A stretch of 64,000 bases of DNA from Burkholderiaceae bacterium (GCA_017848435.1 JAFEHU010000075.1:1-64000), one strand, 5' to 3'; positions 9,614-20,529 are shown, counted from the first letter of the stretch. A program made the numbers and translations. The notes: generated by a model not told the origin, from the sequence alone.

Positions 9614-10957
9614 ATGAAACCTGTCGTTGCACTGGTCGGACGGCCCAACGTGGGCAAGTCCACCCTGTTCAACCGCCTGACCAAGTCACGCGACGCCATC
9701 GTCGCCGACTTTGCCGGGCTGACGCGCGACCGCCATTACGGCAATGGCCGCCTGGGCAAGCACGAGTTCATCGTCATCGACACCGGTGGCTTTGAGCCGG
9801 ATGCCACCAGCGGCATCTACAAGGAAATGGCCAAGCAGACCCGGCAGGCTGTGGCCGAAGCCGATGTGGTCATTTTTGTGGTCGATGCCCGGGGCGGCAT
9901 CAGCGCCCAGGACCACGACATTGCCAACTACCTGCGCCGTTTGGGCAAACCCTGCCTGTTGGTGGCGAACAAGGCCGAGGGCATGCGCGAAGGCGTGCAG
10001 CTGGTGGAGTTCTATGAACTGGGCCTGGGGGAGGTGGTGCCAGTGTCGGCCGCGCACGGGCAGGGCATTCGCAGCCTGATCGAGCTCGCACTGGAACCGC
10101 TGAACCTGCCAGACCCCGACGAGGACGCAGACGACCACGACCCGGGTGTCATCAAGCTCGCGGTGGCCGGTCGCCCGAATGTGGGCAAGTCCACCCTGAT
10201 CAACACCTGGCTCGGGGAGGAGCGGTTGGTTGCCTTCGATTTGCCGGGGACCACCCGCGATGCGATCTCGGTGCCTTTTGAGCGCGGCGGACAGAAGTTC
10301 GAGTTGATTGACACCGCCGGGCTGCGCCGCAAGGGCAAGGTGTTCGAGGCGATCGAGAAGTTCTCGGTGGTCAAGACGCTGCAGGCCATCGAGTCGGCCA
10401 ACGTCGTGCTGTTGCTGCTGGACGCCACCCAGGGCGTGACCGACCAGGATGCCCACATCGCCGGCTACGTGCTGGAAAGCGGCCGTGCGGTGGTGCTGGC
10501 GGTCAACAAATGGGATGCGGTAGACGACTACGGTCGCCAGATACTGCAGCGCTCGATCGAAACCCGGCTGGCCTTCCTCAAGTTCGCCGCCATCCACCAC
10601 ATCTCGGCCATCAAGCGCCAGGGTCTGGGGCCGGTCTGGGCGTCCATCACCCAGGCCCACAAGTCCGCCACCTGCAAGATGTCCACGCCGGTGCTGACGC
10701 GCCTGCTGCTGGAAGCGGTGCAGTTCCAGAGCCCCAAGCGGGCCGGCATGTTCCGGCCCAAGCTGCGCTACGCCCACCAAGGCGGCATGAACCCGCCAGT
10801 GATCATCGTCCACGGCAACTCGCTCGAACACGTGACCGACGCCTACAAGCGTTTCCTGGAGGGGCGGTTCCGGGCCGAATTCAACCTCGTCGGGACACCG
10901 TTGCGCATCGAGATGAAGACCTCGCAGAACCCCTACGCCGACAAAGAGTCCCATTAA
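9614..10957 (+). CDS. der: ribosome-associated GTPase Der (EngA)
   Basis: 447-residue tandem-GTPase factor for 50S ribosome assembly. Two G domains each carry GRPNVGKST (residues 9-17, and again near 190), with DTGG/DTAG G3 motifs and NKAE/NKWD G4 motifs. A C-terminal KH-like domain ends in [10 protein letters not shown]. The open frame runs upstream to about 9413, but ATG 9614 gives the conserved start [14 protein letters not shown]. It is followed by hfq after about 90 bases. Confidence 0.97.
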   Translation: MKPVVALVGRPNVGKSTLFNRLTKSRDAIVADFAGLTRDRHYGNGRLGKHEFIVIDTGGFEPDATSGIYKEMAKQTRQAVAEADVVIFVVDARGGISAQDHDIANYLRRLGKPCLLVANKAEGMREGVQLVEFYELGLGEVVPVSAAHGQGIRSLIELALEPLNLPDPDEDADDHDPGVIKLAVAGRPNVGKSTLINTWLGEERLVAFDLPGTTRDAISVPFERGGQKFELIDTAGLRRKGKVFEAIEKFSVVKTLQAIESANVVLLLLDATQGVTDQDAHIAGYVLESGRAVVLAVNKWDAVDDYGRQILQRSIETRLAFLKFAAIHHISAIKRQGLGPVWASITQAHKSATCKMSTPVLTRLLLEAVQFQSPKRAGMFRPKLRYAHQGGMNPPVIIVHGNSLEHVTDAYKRFLEGRFRAEFNLVGTPLRIEMKTSQNPYADKESH

Positions 10958-11050
10958 CTTTCCTATGGGAATAGGGCGTGCATTCGGCCATTGCGTAAGG
11001 CTGTGGTAACGTATTTGTCCATCAACAAGAAACCGAACACGGAACATATC

Positions 11051-11299
11051 GTGAGCAACAAAGGCCAACTCCTCCAAGACCCGTTCCTCAATGCCTTGCG
11101 CAGGGAACATGTGCCGGTGTCCATTTACCTGGTCAACGGCATCAAACTGCAGGGGCAGATTGAGTCGTTCGACCAGTACGTCGTCCTCTTGCGCAACACC
11201 GTGACGCAGATGGTCTACAAACACGCCATCTCGACCATCGTGCCGGGCCGCGCCGTCAATTTCCAGGCGGCTGACGACACCGACGCTGCCGCCACTTGA
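11051..11299 (+). CDS. hfq: RNA chaperone Hfq
   Basis: 82-residue Sm-like hexameric RNA chaperone that pairs small RNAs with mRNAs. The Sm1 segment ([20 protein letters not shown]) and Sm2 motif ([10 protein letters not shown]) are both intact. GTG 11051 gives the standard [14 protein letters not shown] start, with CGGAAC upstream as a modest Shine-Dalgarno. The tail after the Sm core is short (about 15 residues), as usual in betaproteobacteria. Its TGA overlaps the TTG that opens the hflX frame, keeping the conserved hfq-hflX-hflK-hflC order. Confidence 0.97.
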   Translation: MSNKGQLLQDPFLNALRREHVPVSIYLVNGIKLQGQIESFDQYVVLLRNTVTQMVYKHAISTIVPGRAVNFQAADDTDAAAT

Positions 11300-12537
11300 C
11301 CGCACCTGTACCGCAGCCCCCGGCCTACGCCACACCCAAAACCGCAGCCACTGCGGCTGTGACGGACCCCCTCGCGCCCAAAGCCATTCTGGTCGGTGTG
11401 GATTTGGGGCAACCCCATTTCGACAAAGAGCTTGAAGAACTCGGCCTGCTGGCGCAAACCGCTGGCATGGCCCCGGTGGGGAAAATCACCTGCAAGCGGC
11501 GCGCGCCCGATGCAGCGCTGTTTGTCGGCAGCGGCAAGGCCGACGAGATCAAGCAGCTGGCGCTGCTCTATGGCGCCACCGAGGTGCTGTTCGACCAGTC
11601 GCTCAGCCCGGCGCAGCAGCGCAACCTCGAACGTGAACTTGGCCTGGCGGTGAACGACCGCACGCTGCTGATTCTGGAAATCTTCGCCCAGCGCGCCCGC
11701 AGCCACGAAGGCAAGTTGCAGGTGGAACTGGCGCGCCTGCAGTACCTGTCCACCCGCCTTGTGCGCCGTTGGTCCCACCTGGAACGCCAGACCGGCGGTG
11801 CCGGTGTGCGCGGCGGCCCGGGTGAAAAGCAGATTGAGCTGGACCGCCGGATGATTGGCGACGCCATCAAGCGGACCAAGGAGCGGCTGGTCAAGGTCAA
11901 ACGCCAACGCCAGACGCAGCGGCGCCAGCGCGAGCGGCGCGACACCTTCAACATCTCGCTGGTGGGCTACACCAACACCGGCAAGTCCACGCTGTTCAAC
12001 ACCCTGGTCAAGGCCCGCGCCTACGCGGCCGACCAGCTGTTTGCGACGCTGGACACCACCACCCGACACCTGTACCTGGGCGAAGCGGGGCGCCAGGCCT
12101 CGCTGTCGGACACGGTAGGGTTTATCCGTGACCTGCCACACGGGTTGGTGGATGCCTTCCAGGCCACGCTGCAGGAAGCGGCCGACGCCGACCTCCTGCT
12201 GCACGTGGTGGACGCCGCCAACCCCCATTTCCCCGAGCAGATGGCCGAGGTGCAGCGGGTGTTGGCCGACATTGGTGCGGCCGATGTGCCCCAGGTGCTG
12301 GTGTTCAACAAGATCGACGCGCTTGAAGAAGGCCGACAGCCGCCCCACCTGAACGACATGTTTGAGTTGGACGGTATGCCCGTGCCCCGCTTTTTTGTCA
12401 GTGCCCGCAGCGGTGTGGGCTTGGCCGGTTTGCGTGAACAGCTCAGCCTGAGCGCGGCCAAGCTGCTGGCCACCGACCCGAACACCGAGACATCCCAAGG
12501 GTTTTATGCCCCTGAATTTCAGGATGCCGCCCCCTGA
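11296..12537 (+). CDS. hflX: ribosome-splitting GTPase HflX
   Basis: 413-residue GTPase that binds the 50S subunit and can split stalled ribosomes. The N-terminal HflX domain includes the glycine-rich [19 protein letters not shown] segment. The G domain carries [12 protein letters not shown] (G1), [11 protein letters not shown] (G3) and NKIDAL (G4). The start is uncertain: TTG 11296 overlaps the hfq stop, and GTG 11359 just before [13 protein letters not shown] would also preserve the conserved part. An 8-bp hairpin (12533-12552) overlaps its stop codon. Confidence 0.94.
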   Translation: MTAPVPQPPAYATPKTAATAAVTDPLAPKAILVGVDLGQPHFDKELEELGLLAQTAGMAPVGKITCKRRAPDAALFVGSGKADEIKQLALLYGATEVLFDQSLSPAQQRNLERELGLAVNDRTLLILEIFAQRARSHEGKLQVELARLQYLSTRLVRRWSHLERQTGGAGVRGGPGEKQIELDRRMIGDAIKRTKERLVKVKRQRQTQRRQRERRDTFNISLVGYTNTGKSTLFNTLVKARAYAADQLFATLDTTTRHLYLGEAGRQASLSDTVGFIRDLPHGLVDAFQATLQEAADADLLLHVVDAANPHFPEQMAEVQRVLADIGAADVPQVLVFNKIDALEEGRQPPHLNDMFELDGMPVPRFFVSARSGVGLAGLREQLSLSAAKLLATDPNTETSQGFYAPEFQDAAP

Positions 12538-12579
12538 TTGGGCACAATCAGGCCTGTATTTGAAAAAGAGACCTTGCGC

Positions 12580-13941
12580 ATGAATCTCAAACCAACGGCG
12601 CCGCGGTGGGCGGGCCTGCCAGGCCGTATCCGGGGCATGTTCAACCTGAACGACCCCCGCTGGGGCCGCAGCGACGACAACGCCAGCGAAGCCGACAAGC
12701 CCGGCCAGGACAAGCCGCCCGCTGGTGGTCCGCGGGATTCTGGCCCCAACGGTGGCCCGCCAGACCTGGACGAACTGTGGCGCGACTTCAACCGCAAGCT
12801 CGGTGGCCTGTTTGGTGGCAAGAAGCCGGGTGGCCGCGGGGGCAACAACGGTGGTTTTGGCGGGGGCCCTGGCAATTTCCAGCCCAACATGAAAAGCGCC
12901 GGCATTGGCGCCGGCCTGGTGGCGGCGGTGGTTGCACTGATCTGGCTGGGCAGCGGCTTTTTCATCGTGCAGGAAGGTCAGCAGGCCGTCATCACCCAGT
13001 TTGGCAAGTACAAGAGCACCGTGGGAGCCGGTTTCAACTGGCGCCTGCCGTACCCGATTCAGCGCCACGAGGTGGTGGTGGTCACGCAAATCCGCTCGGT
13101 TGACGTCGGCCGTGACACCGTGATCAAGGCCACGGGCTTGCGCGAGTCGGCCATGCTGACCGAGGACGAGAACATCGTCGAGATCAAGTTCGCGGTGCAG
13201 TACCGCCTGAACGACGCCCGGGCCTACCTGTTCGAGAGCAAAGACCCCGCTGGCGCGGTGGTGCAGGCCGCCGAAACGGCGGTGCGCGAAGTGGTTGGCA
13301 AAATGAAGATGGACTCGGCGCTGGCCGAGGAGCGTGACCAGATCGCCCCGCGTGTGCGAACGCTGATGCAGACCATCCTTGACCGCTACAAGGTCGGCGT
13401 GGAAGTGGTGGGCATCAACCTGCAGCAAAGCGGCGTGCGACCGCCTGAGCAGGTGCAGGCCGCGTTCGACGATGTGTTGAAGGCCGGGCAAGAACGTGAA
13501 CGTGCCAAGAACGAGGCCCAGGCCTATGCCAACGACGTGATTCCGCGCGCCGTGGGTTCGGCCTCGCGCCTGAAAGAGGAGTCTGAAGCGTACAAGGCCC
13601 GCATCGTGGCGCAGGCCCAGGGTGATGCGCAGCGCTTCCGCTCGGTGTTGACCGAGTACCAGAAAGCACCGCAAGTCACCCGTGACCGCATTTACACCGA
13701 CACCATGCAGCAAATCTACGGCAGCGTGACCAAGGTGCTGGTTGAGTCGCGCCAGGGGTCGAACCTGCTGTACCTGCCGCTGGACAAGATCATGCAGCTG
13801 ACTGGACAGGGCGGGGCGGCGAGCGAGCCTGCCGTGAACGGCCAACCCGCAGGCCCGTTGGCCGCGCCGGCGGCGCCTGCAGCCGCCAACGATACCCGCG
13901 CACGCGACACCTCGCGCACCCGCGAACGCGAATCGCGCTAA
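12580..13941 (+). CDS. hflK: FtsH protease modulator HflK
   Basis: Membrane SPFH/prohibitin-family subunit that forms the periplasmic HflKC complex around FtsH. Gly/Asp-rich cytoplasmic N-terminus, one transmembrane helix (about residues 108-130, GAGLVAAVVALIWLGSGFFI), then the SPFH domain and a long coiled region, ending in an Ala/Arg-rich tail. ATG 12580 gives 453 residues; ATG 12637, starting MFNLNDPRWGR, is a good alternative that matches the conserved N-terminus. It is cotranscribed with hflC 19 bases downstream. Confidence 0.94.
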   Translation: MNLKPTAPRWAGLPGRIRGMFNLNDPRWGRSDDNASEADKPGQDKPPAGGPRDSGPNGGPPDLDELWRDFNRKLGGLFGGKKPGGRGGNNGGFGGGPGNFQPNMKSAGIGAGLVAAVVALIWLGSGFFIVQEGQQAVITQFGKYKSTVGAGFNWRLPYPIQRHEVVVVTQIRSVDVGRDTVIKATGLRESAMLTEDENIVEIKFAVQYRLNDARAYLFESKDPAGAVVQAAETAVREVVGKMKMDSALAEERDQIAPRVRTLMQTILDRYKVGVEVVGINLQQSGVRPPEQVQAAFDDVLKAGQERERAKNEAQAYANDVIPRAVGSASRLKEESEAYKARIVAQAQGDAQRFRSVLTEYQKAPQVTRDRIYTDTMQQIYGSVTKVLVESRQGSNLLYLPLDKIMQLTGQGGAASEPAVNGQPAGPLAAPAAPAAANDTRARDTSRTRERESR

Positions 13942-13960
13942 GGCTCCAGGACACACCACC

Positions 13961-14863
13961 ATGAACAAAATAGGTTTTCTGATTTCCACCGCGCTGGTGG
14001 CCCTCGTGTTGTTCAGTTCAACGCTGTTTGTTGTCGACCAACGCCAGTTTGGCGTGGTTTATGCCCTTGGCCAGATCAAGGACGTGATCACCGAGCCCGG
14101 CCTCAACTTCAAGCTGCCACCGCCGTTCCAGAATGTCAGCTACATCGACAAGCGTTTGCTGACGCTGGACAGCACCGATGCCGAGCCGATGTTGACCGCA
14201 GAGAAGCAGCGCGTCGTGATCGACTGGTACGTGCGCTGGCGCATCACCGGCCCGTCCGAATACATCCGCAATGTGGGCCTGGATGAAAACGCCGGTGCCA
14301 ACCAACTCAACCGGGTGGTGCGCAACGCTTTCCAGGAAGAGATCAACAAGCGCACGGTGAAAGACCTGCTGTCGCAGAAACGCGAAGCACTGATGGCCGA
14401 TGTGAAACGTGAAGTACTGGAAAAAGTGCGCGGCGAAAAGCCTTGGGGTGTGGACGTGGTGGACGTGCGCATCACGCGGGTGGACTATGTCGATGCCATC
14501 ACCGAGTCGGTCTACCGCCGCATGGAAGCCGAGCGCAAACGCGTGGCCAACGAATTGCGCTCGACCGGCGCCGCCGAAGGCGAGAAAATCCGCGCCGACG
14601 CGGACCGCCAGCGCGAGGTGACGATTGCCAACGCCTACCGCGACGCGCAAAAAATCAAGGGTGAGGGCGATGGTGAGGCTGCCAAGGTCTACGGCGAAGC
14701 GTTCGGCCGAGACCCGCAATTCGCCCAGTTCTACCGCAGCATGGAAGCCTACAAGCTGAGCTTCAACCGCAAGGCCGATGTCATGGTGCTGGACCCATCG
14801 TCCGAGTTCTTCAAGGCCATGCGCGGTTCTGCAGCGCCCGCCGCCGCGCCAGCACGCAAGTAA
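13961..14863 (+). CDS. hflC: FtsH protease modulator HflC
   Basis: 300-residue partner of HflK. An N-terminal signal anchor (IGFLISTALVALVLFSSTLFVV) is followed by the SPFH domain starting VDQRQFGVVYALGQI and an alpha-helical segment rich in Glu/Arg/Ala (MEAERKRVANELRSTGAAEG). HflK and HflC assemble into a membrane cage that limits FtsH access to membrane substrates. A small DUF2065 gene follows within 11 bases. Confidence 0.96.
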   Translation: MNKIGFLISTALVALVLFSSTLFVVDQRQFGVVYALGQIKDVITEPGLNFKLPPPFQNVSYIDKRLLTLDSTDAEPMLTAEKQRVVIDWYVRWRITGPSEYIRNVGLDENAGANQLNRVVRNAFQEEINKRTVKDLLSQKREALMADVKREVLEKVRGEKPWGVDVVDVRITRVDYVDAITESVYRRMEAERKRVANELRSTGAAEGEKIRADADRQREVTIANAYRDAQKIKGEGDGEAAKVYGEAFGRDPQFAQFYRSMEAYKLSFNRKADVMVLDPSSEFFKAMRGSAAPAAAPARK

Positions 14864-14873
14864 GCCCGCGCGC

Positions 14874-15065
14874 GTGTTGGACAGCGATACCCTCTGGGCC
14901 GCGCTGGCCCTGGTGCTGGTGTTCGAAGGCTTGCTGCCGTTCATCTCCCCCGGTGCGTGGCGACGCATGTTTCAGCAGGTATTGCAGCTGCGCGATGGCC
15001 AGATTCGCTTCTTTGGCCTGGGCAGCATGGCGGTCGGATTTCTGCTGATCTGGCTGCTGTCGTAG
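14874..15065 (+). CDS. DUF2065 (YjeT-like) small membrane protein
   Basis: About 63 residues with two hydrophobic helices (LWAALALVLVFEGLLPFI and GSMAVGFLLIWLL) separated by a short polar stretch, matching the DUF2065/YjeT family. That family is commonly placed right after hflC; its molecular role is unknown. Start codons available are GTG 14874 or TTG 14877, 10-13 bases after the hflC stop; neither has a strong Shine-Dalgarno, which suggests coupling to hflC translation. Confidence 0.85.
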   Translation: MLDSDTLWAALALVLVFEGLLPFISPGAWRRMFQQVLQLRDGQIRFFGLGSMAVGFLLIWLLS

Positions 15066-15086
15066 CAACTGACCGACACGCCGCCG

Positions 15087-15114
15087 TTTTACCGTTCGCC
15101 AAGACCGGTAAAAT
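15087..15114 (+). promoter_or_regulatory. inverted repeat with possible -10 box before hisZ
   Basis: TTTTACCG (15087-15094) and CGGTAAAA (15106-15113) are exact 8-bp inverted arms. The right arm runs into TAAAAT (15109-15114), a plausible -10 hexamer 28 bases before the hisZ ATG. It could be an operator overlapping a promoter or only a hairpin. No convincing -35 was seen. Confidence 0.3.
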
Positions 15115-15141
15115 CACGTTTTAACCAGTTTCCCTTCACCT

Positions 15142-16290
15142 ATGTCTGCCTGGGTCCTGCCGGATCACATTGCCGACGTGCTGCCTTCTGGCGCGCGGCA
15201 CATCGAAGAGCTTCGCCGGGATCTGCTGGATACCGCGCGCGGCTATGGCTATGAACTCGTCATGCCGCCGCTGCTGGAGCACCTCGAATCGCTGCTGACC
15301 GGCACCGGTGAGGCGCTTGACCTGCAGACCTTCAAGCTGGTGGACCAACTCTCTGGCCGCATGATGGGTTTGCGTGCCGACACCACGCCGCAGGTGGCCC
15401 GCATTGACGCGCACCTGCTCAACCGGCGCGGCGTGACTCGCCTGTGTTATTGCGGCCCGGTGTTGCACACCCGGCCTGCGCAGCCGCACGCCACCCGTGA
15501 GCCACTGCAGTTCGGTGCCGAAATTTATGGCCATGCCGGATTGGAAGCTGACCTGGAGGTGCTGTCATTGGCGCTCGATTCGCTCAAGGTGGCACAGGTC
15601 AGCGGCATCAGCGTGGACATGGCCGATGCGCGCATCGTGCAGTCCCTGTTGGCGGGCACCGAGCTGTCGGGGGAGCGCCTGGCCGATCTGCACGCCGCAC
15701 TGGCTGCCAAAGACGGCCCGGCGCTGGCCGAATTGACGCGGCCCCTACCGACCGCTGCCCGTGAGGGCCTGCAGGCCCTGGTGCAGCTCTACGGTGACGA
15801 AAAAGTGCTTCTTGAGGCTGAAAAAGTACTTGAGCCTACGCCTTTGCTGAAAAATGCGCTATCAAATTTGAAGTGGCTGTCCAGCCACCTGGACGGCACA
15901 CCGGTCACCTTTGACTTGGCCGACCTGCGTGGCTATGCCTACTACAGCGGTGCCCGTTTCGCGGTCTACGCGCCCGGTGCCAGCGACGCGCTGGTGCGTG
16001 GTGGCCGCTACGACGAAGTGGGCGCGGTGTTTGGCCGAAACCGGCCGGCAGTCGGTTTCAGCCTGGACGTGAAGGCGGTGGTGGATGTGGTGGCCGCGCG
16101 GCCCCTGAAGGCCGCCGTGCGCGCACCGTGGGGCGAGGGCGGTGACCTGCGTGCCGCCATCGCCGTGCTGCGCGCTGCGGGTGAAACCGTGGTGTGTGTG
16201 CTGCCCGGCCACGAAAGCGAAATCGACGAATTCCATTGCGACCGTGAGCTGGTGAACAGTGCTGGCCAGTGGCTCGTCCAGACAATCTGA
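15142..16290 (+). CDS. hisZ: ATP phosphoribosyltransferase regulatory subunit HisZ
   Basis: 382-residue catalytically inactive paralogue of histidyl-tRNA synthetase, required as regulatory subunit for the short form of HisG in the first step of histidine biosynthesis. It keeps the class II core ([20 protein letters not shown]) and the histidine-binding-like motif [17 protein letters not shown]. hisG is not in this window. Codons covering 15800-15872 ([20 protein letters not shown]) are AT-rich and match the dispersed repeat, so part of the protein may be repeat-derived. purA follows after 24 bases. Confidence 0.95.
   Translation: MSAWVLPDHIADVLPSGARHIEELRRDLLDTARGYGYELVMPPLLEHLESLLTGTGEALDLQTFKLVDQLSGRMMGLRADTTPQVARIDAHLLNRRGVTRLCYCGPVLHTRPAQPHATREPLQFGAEIYGHAGLEADLEVLSLALDSLKVAQVSGISVDMADARIVQSLLAGTELSGERLADLHAALAAKDGPALAELTRPLPTAAREGLQALVQLYGDEKVLLEAEKVLEPTPLLKNALSNLKWLSSHLDGTPVTFDLADLRGYAYYSGARFAVYAPGASDALVRGGRYDEVGAVFGRNRPAVGFSLDVKAVVDVVAARPLKAAVRAPWGEGGDLRAAIAVLRAAGETVVCVLPGHESEIDEFHCDRELVNSAGQWLVQTI
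15800..15872 (+). repeat. AT-rich dispersed repeat inside hisZ
   Basis: Two related halves are seen (GTGCTTCTTGAGGCTGAAAA and GTACTTGAGCCTACGCCTTT), followed by GCGCTATCAAATTTGAAG. The TTGAGCCTA and CGCTATCAA blocks match the earP copy read on its coding strand. It is in frame with hisZ. Confidence 0.55.
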
Positions 16291-17658
<1,368 letters not shown>

Positions 17659-17716
17659 CGGCAGCGCCTGCCGGGCCACTGTGGTCCGGCACCTTTACCC
17701 AATCAGGAGCCACAAG

Positions 17717-18241
17717 ATGTTGACCGAAGACGGCAAACACCTGTACGTCAGCTACGACGAGTACCACAACCTGATCGAGAAACTCGCGCTCAAGGTCTAC
17801 CAATCGGGTTGGGAGTTCGACACCATCCTGTGCCTGGCGCGCGGCGGCATGCGGCCGGGGGACATCCTGTCACGCATCTTCGACAAACCCTTGGCAATCA
17901 TGTCCACCAGTTCCTACCGTGCAGAAGCAGGCAAGGAACGCGGTCACCTGGACATTGCCCGCTACATCACCACCCCACAAGGTGACATTGCAGGCCGGGT
18001 GTTGCTGGTCGATGATCTGGCCGACACAGGGCACACGCTGAAAGAAGTCATCAGCCTGCTGCGCAGCAGCTACAGTGACATCACCGAGCTGCGCAGCGCC
18101 GTGATCTGGACCAAGGCCGCCTCTGGCTTTACGGCCGATTATTCGGTTGAAGCGTTGCCTACCAACCCCTGGATTCACCAGCCCTTCGAGAGCTATGACA
18201 ACCTGCGCCCGCCGCAGCTGCTCGAGAAGTGGAAAGTCTGA
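17717..18241 (+). CDS. purine-type phosphoribosyltransferase (Gpt-like)
   Basis: 174-residue type I phosphoribosyltransferase. The PRPP-binding loop is VLLVDDLADTGHT, preceded by the flexible-loop segment STSSYRAEAGKERGHLD and the CLARGGMRPG loop, resembling xanthine/guanine phosphoribosyltransferase. ATG 17717 is preceded by AGGAG. Directly downstream of purA it probably serves purine salvage, but the base preferred cannot be read from sequence. Transcription probably ends at the hairpin 18245-18280. Confidence 0.85.
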   Translation: MLTEDGKHLYVSYDEYHNLIEKLALKVYQSGWEFDTILCLARGGMRPGDILSRIFDKPLAIMSTSSYRAEAGKERGHLDIARYITTPQGDIAGRVLLVDDLADTGHTLKEVISLLRSSYSDITELRSAVIWTKAASGFTADYSVEALPTNPWIHQPFESYDNLRPPQLLEKWKV

Positions 18242-18244
18242 CAG

Positions 18245-18280
18245 CAGTTGGGTCAGGCGCCTGAGCCCCTGACCCAACTG
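18245..18280. terminator. bidirectional hairpin between convergent genes
   Basis: CAGTTGGGTCAGG (18245-18257) and CCTGACCCAACTG (18268-18280) form a perfect 13-bp stem with a 10-base loop. It lies 4 bases after the phosphoribosyltransferase stop and 5 bases before the stop of the minus-strand iron-binding protein. There is no long U-tract on either side, but the position and strength suit a shared 3'-end structure. Confidence 0.75.
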
Positions 18281-18285
18281 TGCTG

Positions 18286-19329
18286 TCACTTGAAGCCAAC
18301 GCGGTCCAGCATCTGCTGCACCTTGACCTGATTGGCGCCAATCGTGCTGACCGGAATGGTTTCGCTCTTGAAACTGCCGCCGCTCATGGCCTTGAGTGCC
18401 GGGTTGTTCACAACCACTCCCTTGGCTGCAGGCCATTCGTTGTTGCCGTTGGCAAAGTATTCCTGAGCGCTGGCGCTGGCCAGGTACTCCAGGAATTTCA
18501 CGGCGTTGGCCGGGTTCTTGGCGTTCTTGGCCATGGCTCCGCCGGCAATGTTCAGGTGGGTACCGTAGCTGGACTGGTTCGGGAAGACCACACCCACCTT
18601 GTCCGCAATGGCCTGGTCTTCCGGCTTGTTGGAACGCAGGATGCGGGCAAAGTAGTAGGTGTTGGTGACCGCAATGGCGCATTCACCCGCAGCCACGCCT
18701 TTGATCTGGTCGGTGTCGCCCCCCTTCGGGTCGCGTGCCATGTTGGCCACCAGGCCCTTGAGCCACAGCTCGGCCTTCTGCTCACCCAAATGCTCGGTGA
18801 CAGCACCAAACAGCGACATGTTGTACGGGTGCGAACCGGAGCGGATGCAGAGCCGGCCCTTGTTGGTGGGGTCGGCCAGCTTTTCGTAGGTGTCGACCTC
18901 GCTCCGTTTGACCTTGACCTTGTCGTACACAATCACCCGGGCACGGGTCGAAAAACCAAACCACGGCGTGCCTTCGGGCGTGGCGTTGGCGCGCAGGTTG
19001 GCGGGAATTGCGTTTTCCAGCACCGTGGATTTGACCGGTGCAAACAGGCCATCGGCCTCGCCTTTCCAGAGGCGGTTGGCGTCCACCAGCAAAATCACGT
19101 CCGCGGGCGAGGCTGCGCCTTCGGCCTTGAGCCGGGCCAGAATGCCGGCGTCGTCGGCATCGACACGGTTGACCTTGATGCCGGTGGCTTTGGTGAAGTC
19201 GGCGTACAAGGCCTCGTCGGTTGAATAATGGCGGGCCGAGTACAGGTTCACCACCTGTTCCTGTGCGAACGCGGGCAGGGCGGCAGCGGCGAGTGTGGCC
19301 ACGGCAACAGTAACAACAGACTTCAACAT
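18286..19329 (-). CDS. ferric-iron ABC transporter substrate-binding protein (FutA/FbpA type)
   Basis: 347-residue periplasmic binding protein. ATG 19329 gives a signal peptide MLKSVVTVAVATLAAAALPAFA-type ending in AFA|QEQ; upstream in-frame codons would spoil it. The mature start VVNLYSARHYSTDEALY is the classic iron-binding opening with the YSARHY tyrosine/histidine cluster, and further tyrosines (TNTYYFARI) complete the Fe3+ site. No permease or ATPase gene accompanies it. A Fur box lies 61 bases upstream. It is likely made under iron limitation and works with a permease encoded elsewhere. Confidence 0.9.
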   Translation of the reverse strand: MLKSVVTVAVATLAAAALPAFAQEQVVNLYSARHYSTDEALYADFTKATGIKVNRVDADDAGILARLKAEGAASPADVILLVDANRLWKGEADGLFAPVKSTVLENAIPANLRANATPEGTPWFGFSTRARVIVYDKVKVKRSEVDTYEKLADPTNKGRLCIRSGSHPYNMSLFGAVTEHLGEQKAELWLKGLVANMARDPKGGDTDQIKGVAAGECAIAVTNTYYFARILRSNKPEDQAIADKVGVVFPNQSSYGTHLNIAGGAMAKNAKNPANAVKFLEYLASASAQEYFANGNNEWPAAKGVVVNNPALKAMSGGSFKSETIPVSTIGANQVKVQQMLDRVGFK

Positions 19330-19389
19330 GGGTGCAGGCGCTTTCTTAAAACTGGGATGGTGGCCGATGCCAGCCATCAAATGACGAAT

Positions 19390-19408
19390 CCTAATGATAA
19401 CGATTATT
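19390..19408. promoter_or_regulatory. Fur box in divergent promoter
   Basis: The 19-mer CCTAATGATAACGATTATT matches the consensus GATAATGATAATCATTATC at 14 of 19 positions, with mismatches at the ends and at the two central bases. It sits between the iron-binding protein gene (minus) and the patatin-like gene (plus), and overlaps the only plausible ATG (19394) of the latter. Iron-dependent repression of both directions is inferred. Confidence 0.7.
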
Positions 19409-20344
19409 AATGACTATTTCTTCCAACCGCCGGCACAAAGCCATGGCTGGCGTGTTGTTTTCGGGTTTCTGACGGCGCTGGTATTGGCAACAGGTTGCAC
19501 CACCGCACCCAAGCCGGTTGGGCCGTCAGTGCCTGCTACCCAGACCGATCTGCCGGCAAAAAAATTGCCCCGGATTGGCCTGGCCCTGGGTGGTGGCGCA
19601 GCGCGCGGCTTTGCCCATGTGGGGGTGATTCAAGTGCTGGAAGAGGCCGGAATCCGCCCCGATGTGGTGGTGGGTACTTCGGCAGGCAGCTTGGTCGGTG
19701 CAATTTATGCATCAGGGAAAACGGGCTTGCAGTTGCAACAGGTTGCCGAGTCGATGGAGGAGGCGGCGCTGACCGACTGGACCCTGCCGCTGTTCAGTCG
19801 CGGTGTTTTCCGGGGGGAGGCGCTGGCACGCTATGTGAGCAGCCAGGTGCAGGGCCGGACCATAGAAACCATGGCGATTCCGCTGGGCATCGTGGCCACC
19901 GACTTGCAGTCGGGCCACGGCGTGCTGTTTCGCCAGGGGGATGTGGGCATTGCGGTACGTGCATCGAGCGCGGTGCCGGCGGTGTTCCTGCCAGTGCGCA
20001 TCAATGGACGTGAGTACGTTGATGGCGGGTTGGTGGCGCCGGTGCCCGTGCGCTACGCCCGCGAGATGGGGGCTGAACTGGTGATAGCCGTCGACATCTC
20101 TAGCTCGCCCGAGGCCAATCTGGCCAACGACACGCTGCAGATGCTGCTGCAAACCTTTGCCATCATGGGCAGCAGCATCAACCGCTATGAATTGAAGGAA
20201 GCCGACATGGTGGTCAGACCCGCACTGTCCAATGTCAGAGGGGCCGACTTCACGGCCCGACGCCGTGCGATTGAGGCGGGGCGGACCGCCATGCTCGCGG
20301 CGTTGCCGCAGTTGCGTGCGCTGATGGTTGAAAAGTCGCGCTGA
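19394..20344 (+). CDS. patatin-like phospholipase lipoprotein
   Basis: 316-residue predicted serine hydrolase. An N-terminal signal ends in the lipobox VLATG-Cys35. The patatin fold shows the oxyanion-hole motif GGGAARG (66-72), the nucleophile elbow GTSAG with Ser96, and the catalytic Asp210 in DGG. It is probably anchored in the periplasm or outer membrane and hydrolyses phospholipid or acyl esters; substrate unknown. The ATG lies within the Fur box and no Shine-Dalgarno is evident, so the real transcript start needs mapping. No other in-frame start retains the signal peptide. Confidence 0.88.
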   Translation: MITIINDYFFQPPAQSHGWRVVFGFLTALVLATGCTTAPKPVGPSVPATQTDLPAKKLPRIGLALGGGAARGFAHVGVIQVLEEAGIRPDVVVGTSAGSLVGAIYASGKTGLQLQQVAESMEEAALTDWTLPLFSRGVFRGEALARYVSSQVQGRTIETMAIPLGIVATDLQSGHGVLFRQGDVGIAVRASSAVPAVFLPVRINGREYVDGGLVAPVPVRYAREMGAELVIAVDISSSPEANLANDTLQMLLQTFAIMGSSINRYELKEADMVVRPALSNVRGADFTARRRAIEAGRTAMLAALPQLRALMVEKSR

Positions 20345-20357
20345 ATCAAGTGGGCAT

Positions 20358-20387
20358 AAAAAAAGGGCTGGTGTGGCACCAGCCCTT
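20358..20387 (-). terminator. rho-independent terminator for phasin transcript
   Basis: Read on the minus strand, an 11-bp stem (AAGGGCTGGTG/CACCAGCCCTT, 20363-20387, 3-base loop) is followed by a run of seven T (20364-20358). It ends the minus-strand phasin transcript and faces the patatin gene stop at 20344. A second 9-bp hairpin (20496-20519) lies just after the phasin stop codon. Confidence 0.85.
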
Positions 20388-20529
20388 AAGGGATCCTTGA
20401 GCCCTGAGGCGTCGAAAAGACCCGAGGAGACAACCTTGACGAATCAAAGCACTACAAAACCATTGTCGTGTGTGGGCTTGTCCATGTGTAGAGCGACCAC
20501 CTCAAACGGGTGAGGTGGTGCGGCAAAAA

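Noticed and set aside
12533-12552. CCTGATTG-GGCA-CAATCAGG hairpin at the hflX stop
   Set aside because: No U-tract, and hflX-hflK is a conserved operon; it may only modulate readthrough or mRNA stability.
11215-13989. 924-codon open frame on the minus strand
   Set aside because: It lies antisense to hfq, hflX and hflK, is rich in His/Gln/Arg/Ala as expected for a GC-rich shadow frame, and shows no recognisable domain.
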